64,000 nucleotides of DNA, taken from assembly GCA_958453305.1 (NCBI GenBank), contig CAUDXH010000003.1:42371-106370 (forward strand). Reading direction: 5' to 3'. Origin of the DNA: an uncultured Bacteroides sp. GTDB taxonomy: Bacteria > Bacteroidota > Bacteroidia > Bacteroidales > Bacteroidaceae. The translations under genes were made by a program, and so were the position numbers. The notes under the pieces are model-generated. The model was not told where the DNA came from, did no database searches, and saw only the letters and a list, made by a program, of their open reading frames with translations. Of the stretch, positions 57,343 to 64,000 are shown one piece after another; the first letter of the stretch is position 1, and each line of letters starts with the position of its first letter.

Positions 57343-59955
57343 ATGAGCGAAGATATATTTAACAGAGAAGAAAAAAAAGAATCTGGAAAAGAGGAACATT
57401 CAGATTATAAACCCGTTTCGGTGAAAGATGAATCGGTGAAGCGTCAGTTAAGCGGCATGTATCAAAACTGGTTTTTGGACTATGCTTCGTATGTGATATT
57501 AGAGCGGGCCATCCCTCATATCAACGACGGCTTGAAACCGGTGCAGCGACGTATCCTTCATTCAATGAAACGCTTGGATGACGGCCGCTACAATAAAGTA
57601 GCCAATATTGTAGGCCATACGATGCAGTTTCACCCTCATGGAGATGCTTCTATCGGTGATGCATTGGTTCAGCTGGGACAGAAAAATCTTTTGATTGACT
57701 GCCAGGGAAACTGGGGAAACATTCTGACGGGCGACAGTGCAGCTGCTTCGCGTTATATTGAGGCGCGCCTTTCAAAGTTTGCGCTTGATGTGGTTTTTAA
57801 TCCTAAAACCACGGAATGGGAGGCTTCTTATGATGGGCGTAACCAGGAGCCTGTAACGCTTCCTGTTAAATTCCCGCTTTTGTTGGCTCAGGGCGTTGAA
57901 GGTATTGCTGTGGGGCTTTCTTCAAAGATTCTTCCGCATAACTTCAATGAACTGTGTGATGCGGCTATTGCTTATCTTCATGGCGAAGCTTTCCAGCTTT
58001 ATCCGGATTTCCAGACCGGAGGTTCAATCGATGTATCGCGTTATAATGACGGTGAGCGTGGCGGCGTGGTGCGGGTGCGTGCCAAAATCTCGAAAATAGA
58101 TAACAAGACGCTTTGCATCAGCGAGGTCCCTTATGGAAAAACAACAACTTCGCTTATTGATTCTATTTTGAAAGCGATAGAAAAGGGGAAAATAAAGGTG
58201 CGTAAGGTGGATGATAATACGGCTGAAAAGGTGGAAATATTGGTACATCTTGCTCCGGGAGTCTCATCCGACAAGACATTGGATGCTCTTTACGCTTTTA
58301 CCGACTGTGAGGTGAATATTTCTCCAAACTGCTGTGTGATTGATAATAAAAAGCCTTGCTTTTTGACTGTGAGTGATGTGTTGCGTAAATCGGTCGATAA
58401 TACGCTGGACCTGTTGCGTAAGGAACTGGAAATACAGCGGAAAGAGGTGCTTGAAACCCTTCATTTTGCTTCATTGGAGAAGATTTTTATAGAAGAGCGC
58501 ATGTATAAAGACAAGCAATTTGAGCAGGCTGAATCAATGGATAAGGCGTGTGAATATATTGATGAGCGCTTGACTCCGTTTTATCCGCTGTTTGTACGTG
58601 AGGTGACAAAAGAGGACATCTTGAGGCTGATGGAAATCAAAATGGCGCGTATCTTGAAGTTTAATAAAGAGAAAGCCGATGAGCTTATTGTTAAGCTGAA
58701 AGCCGAAGTTGAAGAGATAGATAACCATTTGGCTCATATCGTTGAATATACAGTTAGTTGGTATACACGTATAAAGGAAAAATATGGAAAGGATTTTCCG
58801 AGGTGTACCGAAATCCGGAGCTTTGATACGATTGTAGCTACGAAAGTAGTGGAGGCGAATGAAAAACTGTATATCAACCGGGAGGAAGGGTTTATAGGTA
58901 CCGGACTGAAAAAGGATGAGTTTATCTGTAATTGCTCGGATATTGACGATGTCATTATTTTCTATAAAGATGGAAAGTATAAAATTGTACGGATTTCGGA
59001 TAAGCTCTTTGTAGGAAAAAACATTCTTTATGTAAACGTATTTAAGAAGAATGATAAACGTACGATTTATAATCTCATTTACCGGGATGGAAAAGAGGGG
59101 AATTATTACATTAAGCGCTTTAATGTAACCTCTATGATTCGCGACCGTGAGTACGATGCAACAAAGGGAGAACCGGGGTCTAAAGTGGTTTATTTTACTG
59201 CAAACCCCAATGGGGAAGCTGAAGTAATCAGAGTGGTTCTGCGTCCGAATGTGCGTATTAAGAAGACTGCTTTTGATAAGGATTTCAGTACGATTCATAT
59301 TAAAGGACGTCAGTCTATGGGCAACTTGCTTACAAAGTTTGAAGTGCAAAAAATCACTTTGAAGCAACGGGGAGGTTCTACTTTGGGAGGACGTAAGGTT
59401 TGGTTTGATTACGATGTCTTGCGTTTGAACTATGATGGGAGAGGACAGTATTTGGGTGAGTTCCACAGTGAAGATAGTATCTTGGTCGTTCATAAAAATG
59501 GAGAGTTTTATACTACGGATTTTGATTTGAACAATCATTATGATCCGGATATTCAGTTTGTGGAAAAATTTGATGCGGAAAAAGTATGGACGGCTGTGCT
59601 TTATGATGCAGACCAGCAAAATTATCCTTACCTGAAGCGTTTTACTTTTGAATTAACCTCTAAGCGGTTGAGTTATTTGGGTGAGAATAAGCAAACGCAA
59701 TTAATTTTGTTGACTTGTCAGGCTTATCCTCGTTTGCAGATTGTCTTTGGCGGAAATGACAAGTTTAGAGAAGGGTTAATAGTAGAGGCAAGTGATTTTG
59801 TGGGAGTGAAAAGTTATAAGGCAAAGGGTAAGCGATTAACTACTTATGCAGTTGAGCGTATAGAGGAATTGGAACCGACGCGAATGCCCGAGCCAGAGGA
59901 TATAGAAGACGCAGAGTTGGTTGAATCTGAAGAAGAAGTATCAGATAATGAATAA
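57343..59955 (+). CDS. parC: DNA topoisomerase IV subunit A
   Basis: 870 aa. The breakage-reunion subunit that decatenates daughter chromosomes with ParE. The winged-helix and tower domains span about 35-510; the active-site Tyr138 is in AAASRYIEARLS. The helix-4 drug-contact segment reads HPHGDASIGDALV: Ala102 stands where E. coli GyrA has Ser83, and Asp106 at the GyrA Asp87 place. The C-terminal beta-pinwheel is degenerate and lacks the GyrA box, which favours ParC over GyrA, and the last 40 residues are acidic. It is followed with an 8-nt overlap by a DUF3316 gene; parE is not in the window. Confidence 0.93.
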   Translation: MSEDIFNREEKKESGKEEHSDYKPVSVKDESVKRQLSGMYQNWFLDYASYVILERAIPHINDGLKPVQRRILHSMKRLDDGRYNKVANIVGHTMQFHPHGDASIGDALVQLGQKNLLIDCQGNWGNILTGDSAAASRYIEARLSKFALDVVFNPKTTEWEASYDGRNQEPVTLPVKFPLLLAQGVEGIAVGLSSKILPHNFNELCDAAIAYLHGEAFQLYPDFQTGGSIDVSRYNDGERGGVVRVRAKISKIDNKTLCISEVPYGKTTTSLIDSILKAIEKGKIKVRKVDDNTAEKVEILVHLAPGVSSDKTLDALYAFTDCEVNISPNCCVIDNKKPCFLTVSDVLRKSVDNTLDLLRKELEIQRKEVLETLHFASLEKIFIEERMYKDKQFEQAESMDKACEYIDERLTPFYPLFVREVTKEDILRLMEIKMARILKFNKEKADELIVKLKAEVEEIDNHLAHIVEYTVSWYTRIKEKYGKDFPRCTEIRSFDTIVATKVVEANEKLYINREEGFIGTGLKKDEFICNCSDIDDVIIFYKDGKYKIVRISDKLFVGKNILYVNVFKKNDKRTIYNLIYRDGKEGNYYIKRFNVTSMIRDREYDATKGEPGSKVVYFTANPNGEAEVIRVVLRPNVRIKKTAFDKDFSTIHIKGRQSMGNLLTKFEVQKITLKQRGGSTLGGRKVWFDYDVLRLNYDGRGQYLGEFHSEDSILVVHKNGEFYTTDFDLNNHYDPDIQFVEKFDAEKVWTAVLYDADQQNYPYLKRFTFELTSKRLSYLGENKQTQLILLTCQAYPRLQIVFGGNDKFREGLIVEASDFVGVKSYKAKGKRLTTYAVERIEELEPTRMPEPEDIEDAELVESEEEVSDNE

Positions 59956-60826
59956 AATGGTTGTAGAAAATCGGATGAAGATTGCAAAGTGGCTTCTGCT
60001 TTTTATAATCTTGTTTTTCGGCTTGGAAGGAAAGGCTCAGGAGGATAGTTTGAAGGCAAACCGTTACGTTATGAGTTCTTTTCTGCTGGGAGCTGGTCAT
60101 GCCAATGTATTAGATACTTATCTTTCTCCCTTAGAGTATGAGGGACCGGAGGTGCGTTTCCTTTATGAAAGAATGCGGATGACTCGCATGGGGAGGGGAA
60201 AGATTTCCGTGCAACATATTTTGCAGGGAAACTTTTATTTGGTAGAAAATCCGGCGAAGACAGCTGATATGTATGGAGGACTGTTGAATTGGAGCTGTGC
60301 TTTTCATTATCAGTTTCCGGTGAACGAATCGTTGAAATTATTGGCTGGACCGGTATTTGAATTGAATGCCGGAGGAGTGTATAACACGCGGAATTCAAAT
60401 AACCCGGCACAGGCAAGGGCTTATGGGGGGATAGCCGCTTCTGGAATGGCTGTCTATAAGTTTCGTATAGGAAGCTATCCGTTGGTGGCTCGCTATCAGG
60501 CCACACTCCCTCTTGCTGGAGTAATGTTTTCTCCTGAGTTTGGAGAGTCTTACTATGAGATTTTTTCATTAGGAAACGGGGGAAGAAATGTATTGTTCAC
60601 CTCTTTACATAACAATCCTTCCCTGCGTCAGATGTTGACGCTTGATTTTCCGGTTCGTAAAGTGGTAATGCGGGCTGGATATGTTTGCGATATCCAGCAG
60701 GCTAAAGTGAATCATTTGAAGAATCATACCTATTCGCATGTCTTTATGATAGGCTTTGTAAAAAACTTCTATCTCTTGAGAGGAAAAAATAAAATAAGTA
60801 TGCCTCATGGCGTTACTCCTTATTGA
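59948..60826 (+). CDS. DUF3316-like exported protein
   Basis: 292 aa from ATG 59948, which overlaps the parC stop by 8 nt; ATG 59957 is an alternative. A signal peptide (about 8-30, IAKWLLLFIILFFGLEGKAQ) is followed by a beta-rich, aromatic-rich sequence (GLLNWSCAFHYQFPVNESLKLLAGPVFELNAGG, LTLDFPVRKVVMRAGYVCD) that looks like a small outer-membrane barrel or porin-like protein. I associate it with DUF3316, a Bacteroidetes family of unknown function. Its link to parC by overlap suggests co-expression only. One nt separates it from the next gene. Confidence 0.75.
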   Translation: MNKMVVENRMKIAKWLLLFIILFFGLEGKAQEDSLKANRYVMSSFLLGAGHANVLDTYLSPLEYEGPEVRFLYERMRMTRMGRGKISVQHILQGNFYLVENPAKTADMYGGLLNWSCAFHYQFPVNESLKLLAGPVFELNAGGVYNTRNSNNPAQARAYGGIAASGMAVYKFRIGSYPLVARYQATLPLAGVMFSPEFGESYYEIFSLGNGGRNVLFTSLHNNPSLRQMLTLDFPVRKVVMRAGYVCDIQQAKVNHLKNHTYSHVFMIGFVKNFYLLRGKNKISMPHGVTPY

Positions 60827-60827
60827 T

Positions 60828-61838
60828 ATGAAACAGATTGTTTTTCTTTTGATTATGCTTTTCGGAGGGGTGATATTTACCTCTTGTATTCGTGAAGATG
60901 TATCCGGGGGGTCACCGGAGGCTAATTTTGAATCGCTTTGGAAAATTATTGATGAGCAATATTGTTTTCTGGAGTATAAAAAACAGGAATATGGCTTAGA
61001 CTGGGATGAAGTGCATGAACGTTATGCTAAGCGTATTACTTCATCAATGGGTTCGGAAGCCTTGTTTGAGGTTTTATCGGAGATGGTTAACGAACTGCGT
61101 GACGGCCATGTTAACCTGCATAGCTCATTGGCCTCATCACAGTATCGTGAGTGGTTTGATGCCTATCCCCGTAATTTCAGTGACAGTATTCAATCTATTT
61201 ATTTGCGGAAAGACTATGTTAATTCGTCTGGTTTGACGTACCAGATATTGGAAAATAATATAGGTTATATTTATTGTGAAAGTTTTTCTGATGGAATCGG
61301 GGATGGAAATCTGGATCAGACTTTAAATAGACTGGCTGTGTGTGACGGATTGATTCTGGATGTGCGAAATAACGGGGGAGGAAACTTGACTACGGCTCAG
61401 AAACTTGCGGCCCGGTTTACTGATGAAAAAGTTCTGGTAGGGTATATGTGTCATAAGAAAGGACCGGGACATGCTGACTTCTCAGAACCAAAACCTGTAT
61501 TTCTGGAACCTTCGAATGGGATTCGCTGGCAGAAAAAGGTAGTGGTCTTGACTAACCGGCGCTCATATAGTGCTACGAATGATTTTGTAAATTCAATGAA
61601 GCAACTTCCTCATGTAACGATATTGGGTGATAAAACGGGAGGAGGCTCTGGATTACCGTTTAGCTCTGAACTTCCGAATGGCTGGTCTATTCGTTTTTCT
61701 GCCAGCCCGATGTTCGACCCAGAGATGAATCAGCTGGAGTTTGGAATTGCCCCCGACCGGAAAGTAGATATGACAAGCGAGGATATGCGTAGGGGAAAAG
61801 ATACAATGATTGAGCAGGCTTGTGATTTGCTGAAATAA
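60828..61838 (+). CDS. S41 family (C-terminal processing) peptidase, lipoprotein
   Basis: 336 aa from ATG 60828, with a lipobox (VIFTSC). The frame from 60807 only adds a few residues. The N-terminal helical cap (about 28-100) is followed by the TSPc core: DGLILDVRNNGGGNL at about 177-191, TNRRSYSATNDF with the likely nucleophile S248, and GDKTGGGSG. The lysine of DKTGGG (K269) is four residues short of the Tsp Lys position, as far as I can align it. There is no PDZ domain. It cleaves protein C-termini in the periplasm or at the surface. It is the third gene of the overlapping parC-DUF3316-S41 run. Confidence 0.88.
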   Translation: MKQIVFLLIMLFGGVIFTSCIREDVSGGSPEANFESLWKIIDEQYCFLEYKKQEYGLDWDEVHERYAKRITSSMGSEALFEVLSEMVNELRDGHVNLHSSLASSQYREWFDAYPRNFSDSIQSIYLRKDYVNSSGLTYQILENNIGYIYCESFSDGIGDGNLDQTLNRLAVCDGLILDVRNNGGGNLTTAQKLAARFTDEKVLVGYMCHKKGPGHADFSEPKPVFLEPSNGIRWQKKVVVLTNRRSYSATNDFVNSMKQLPHVTILGDKTGGGSGLPFSSELPNGWSIRFSASPMFDPEMNQLEFGIAPDRKVDMTSEDMRRGKDTMIEQACDLLK

Positions 61839-61853
61839 AGTTGCTTGAAAATT

Positions 61854-61883
61854 TTGCAGATACAAAAAAATCGTCTATCTTTG
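61854..61883 (+). promoter_or_regulatory. Promoter of tRNA-Leu
   Basis: TTTG at 61854-61857 (-33) and TATCTTTG at 61876-61883 (-7) are separated by 18 nt, the best two-part Bacteroides promoter in the window. Transcription would start about 15-20 nt before the tRNA. Confidence 0.75.
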
Positions 61884-61907
61884 CACTCGCTAACAAAAAG
61901 GAAGTGC

Positions 61908-61989
61908 GCGCCTGTGGCGTAATTGGTAGCCGCGCCAGACTTAGGATCTGGTGTCGAGAGACGTGTAGGTTCGAGTCCTATCAGGCGCA
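61908..61989 (+). tRNA. tRNA-Leu (anticodon UAG)
   Basis: The acceptor stem GCGCCTG (61908-61914) pairs perfectly with CAGGCGC (61982-61988), with discriminator A at 61989. The D-stem is GCG/CGC with an 11-nt loop containing TTGGTAG. The anticodon stem CCAGA/TCTGG encloses CTTAGGA, giving anticodon TAG, which reads CUA and other CUN leucine codons. The long variable arm with a GTC/GAC stem marks a class II tRNA. The T-arm is GTAGG-TTCGAGT-CCTAT. The 3' CCA is not encoded. Confidence 0.96.
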
Positions 61990-61990
61990 C

Positions 61991-62036
61991 AAAAACGAAA
62001 TCTCATCAAGAATAATCTTAATGAGATTTCGTTTTT
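61991..62036 (+). terminator. Terminator of tRNA-Leu
   Basis: AAAAACGAAATCTCAT (61991-62006) pairs with 62021-62036 and runs into T residues. Confidence 0.85.
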
Positions 62037-62128
62037 TTTATGCGCTTGTACAAATGAAATCAATGGGGCTCAGCCGAAGTTCCGGGTCGGTAGATTTTTC
62101 CGCCTGGTTTCTTCCTTTTCCTTATAAT

Positions 62129-62176
62129 AAAACAGATAGCTTGTGTCATTGGTGGGTGATACAAGCTATCTGTTTT
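62129..62176 (-). terminator. Terminator of the GH29 gene
   Basis: AAAACAGATAGCTTGT (62129-62144) is the exact inverse of 62161-62176. On the minus strand it is followed by TTATTATAAGG, a weak T run. It lies about 100 nt after the GH29 stop codon. Confidence 0.7.
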
Positions 62177-62274
62177 GTTTTGTTCAGCACTTTCGTTTGC
62201 TTCCAGTCTGTTCGTTATCGGGGAGAATCGGATAAGTGCTTATAAATATTTCAGCTTCGGAAGTAAAATATCTT

Positions 62275-63918
62275 TTATTTGATTTTAAATACGGGAGCTA
62301 TTGATTTAAACTCGTCTTGCTGAGGGAGCGTTATTATCAACCCTTTATCAGTGCGCGAAAACTTCACTTTCCCATATCCCAGCAGTTCTACAGAGCGGAT
62401 ACGTTTGGTATAAAGCTCACTGCCAGAAGCCAGTGACTTGATGGTTATCATTCTGTTTTCCGGCCATGCCAAAGCGGTAGCATATAAGGCTTTTCCTTTT
62501 TGTGTGAAGCGGATTTCCCGTGCTCCTGCATTGCTGTATGAGCCTTCATTGAAGCCTTGGGCATTAAGAGGAATATCTTCTTCTGCTATCGGTCCTTCGC
62601 CAAAGATATTCCAGGGGCGTGTATCATAGATAGCTTCTTTGTTGCAATTCATCCATTGTCCGAATTCCTTTAATATTTTTTCTTCTTTTTCATCAAAGGT
62701 TCCGTCTGCCCGTAAAGGAACGCTCAACAGCAGGTTTCCGTTTTTGCTGACAATATCAACCAAAAGTTTTACGACGTATGAAGCCGATTTGTAGCCGTTG
62801 TTCTCATAGATGGAAGTATTGTAATGCCATCCCCCGATGCATGAGCAGGTTTGCCATGGTGTTTTCACAATCTGGTTCGGTGCTCCCCGTTCCACATCCC
62901 ATACCAAAGCCTTGCGCTGTTCTTCATTTAAGATTTTTCCAAACATGACAGCCTCCAACTTCCCGTTGTGGGTATTCATATTATGGTTATAGAAGTGAGT
63001 TGCAATCTTTAATCCGGCATCGCTGATAGGGTAGAAGGGCAATACCGTAACGTCAAAATAGATTAAGTCCGGATTATACCGGTTAATGGCATCAATGGTT
63101 CGGTTATAAAAATTAGTGCAAAATTCCTGTGTGGGTACACATACTCCGTTTCCCCATGCCCATTGCTGGTGAATCATTCCATTATCCCAGCTGTTTTTGC
63201 TTAATGGATGGTTTTGGGCATAAAGATCTTGCGGGTCATATCCTTCCCACCACTTGCCTTTTCCGTCTGCTTTTGTTAACTTTCCGTCATATGGAATTCC
63301 TTTTTTATCCCCTTTCAAGTCATGGCGTTGAGAAGGTTCATACCAGCTCCATGCATGGTCGGCATGGAAACTGATGCCAAAGTACAGGTTGTATTTTCTT
63401 GCAGCTTTTTCCCATCCGGCAAGAATATCTTTTTGGGGTCCCATATTGACGGAGTTCCAAGGCTGATACTTGCTGTCCCATAAATCCATGTTGTCATGAT
63501 GGTTTCCTAAGGCAAAGAAATACTGTGCGCCTATTTCTTTGTAAAAAGCCACTAATTTATCAGGATTCCAGTTTTCTGCTTTCCATAAGGGAATAATGTC
63601 TTTAAATCCCACTTCCGAGGGGTGTCCGTAGTTTTTTACGTGGTGTTGATATTCCGGTGTTCCTTCCATGTAAAGAGAGCGTGCCATCCAGTCTCCGGAG
63701 CCTTCTACGCATTGCGGTCCCCAGTGTGCCCATATTCCAAATTTTACATTTCGGAACCATTCTGGAACTTGATAGGTTTCCAGTGACTCCCAAGTGGGTT
63801 GAAATTTTCCTGTAGCCATCGGTTCGTCTTTTTCAGATACCGGAACTTGGTATTCTTGTGCAGAAAGGCTTCCCCATGAAAATAGCAGTGATGCAATAAT
63901 AAGTTTAGTTGTTTTCAT
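62275..63918 (-). CDS. GH29 alpha-L-fucosidase
   Basis: 547 aa from the second ATG (63918); the first at 63924 is two codons longer. The signal peptide ends near SLSAQ (about residue 20), so periplasmic. The GH29 barrel covers about 40-380: KFGIWAHWGP, LGNHHDNMDLWDS (the conserved His pair), and the nucleophile D289 in PDLIYFDVTV. The general acid is not placed because it varies in the family. A C-terminal beta-sandwich covers about 450-547. It removes alpha-linked L-fucose from host or plant glycans. No partner gene is visible; the promoter side reaches the window edge. Confidence 0.93.
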   Translation of the reverse strand: MKTTKLIIASLLFSWGSLSAQEYQVPVSEKDEPMATGKFQPTWESLETYQVPEWFRNVKFGIWAHWGPQCVEGSGDWMARSLYMEGTPEYQHHVKNYGHPSEVGFKDIIPLWKAENWNPDKLVAFYKEIGAQYFFALGNHHDNMDLWDSKYQPWNSVNMGPQKDILAGWEKAARKYNLYFGISFHADHAWSWYEPSQRHDLKGDKKGIPYDGKLTKADGKGKWWEGYDPQDLYAQNHPLSKNSWDNGMIHQQWAWGNGVCVPTQEFCTNFYNRTIDAINRYNPDLIYFDVTVLPFYPISDAGLKIATHFYNHNMNTHNGKLEAVMFGKILNEEQRKALVWDVERGAPNQIVKTPWQTCSCIGGWHYNTSIYENNGYKSASYVVKLLVDIVSKNGNLLLSVPLRADGTFDEKEEKILKEFGQWMNCNKEAIYDTRPWNIFGEGPIAEEDIPLNAQGFNEGSYSNAGAREIRFTQKGKALYATALAWPENRMITIKSLASGSELYTKRIRSVELLGYGKVKFSRTDKGLIITLPQQDEFKSIAPVFKIK

Positions 63919-64000
63919 ATGCACTATGTATTATGTGTGTAGTAATATACAATAGTTCGTTAAAAATTCGCCAAGCCTAAGCGGCTCTGGCAGTAAATAA

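Noticed and set aside
58534..59619. 361-aa minus-strand frame in parC
   Set aside because: Shadow of parC; no family motif, no promoter box at its start.

Overview
The window is a chromosomal segment of a gut Bacteroidales, most likely family Bacteroidaceae (Bacteroides or Phocaeicola; genus is a guess). The evidence is two SusC/SusD outer-membrane pairs, SusC signalling through an ECF sigma factor and a FecR anti-sigma, many lipoprotein glycosidases, families restricted to Bacteroidetes (DUF4290, DUF3316), promoters of the Bacteroides type (TAnnTTTG -7 box, seen at about a dozen starts), and start regions that mostly lack Shine-Dalgarno sequences. No phage, insertion sequence, CRISPR array or rRNA was seen.

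Layout. 1-4842: tail of a polysaccharide-degradation locus (two GH43-CBM6 enzymes, a GH31 remnant, a GH35 beta-galactosidase lipoprotein). 5095-5349: ribosomal protein L31 type B. 5561-20292: a complete locus predicted to degrade mannose-rich glycans: SusD, SusC with an STN signalling domain, ECF sigma (all minus strand), then on the plus strand GH92, FecR, GH92, GH92. 20635-24661: menA, a metallophosphoesterase, nadD, an overlooked 55-aa membrane protein, gmk and yicC. 25069-32319: a GC-richer housekeeping run (tsaB, DUF4290, murA, rimM, an M23-like protein, dxr, rseP) whose intergenic gaps carry a repeat family. 32495-40814: an S9 peptidase, an rRNA methyltransferase, a zinc-ribbon membrane protein coupled to a U32/RlhA-like protein, and metA. 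41349-46124: a second SusC/SusD pair with no enzyme or regulator beside it. 46448-52662: a CzcCBA/CusCBA-type heavy-metal efflux operon with a His/Cys-rich small protein at its head. 52926-61838: FKBP isomerase, glyS, a MATE transporter, parC, DUF3316 and an S41 peptidase. 61908-61989: tRNA-Leu(UAG). 62275-63918: a GH29 alpha-fucosidase.

How the parts work together. In the GH92 locus, SusC/SusD would import manno-oligosaccharide. The STN domain of SusC would pass the occupancy signal to FecR (14690-15682), releasing the ECF sigma (11091-11627) to raise transcription. Two GH92 enzymes look like lipoproteins and one like a soluble periplasmic enzyme. The metal operon order is His/Cys-rich protein, membrane-fusion protein, RND pump, outer-membrane channel.

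The least explained material is intergenic: two short tandem arrays of 21- and 22-nt units with internal dyad symmetry (11934-12017 and 41047-41156); a dispersed family combining a 24-nt block with A-rich AAACT-word tracts just upstream of start codons; and a SusC gene whose natural start codon appears to be AUA or UUG. All calls come from reading the sequence and from family knowledge; no database search was run.
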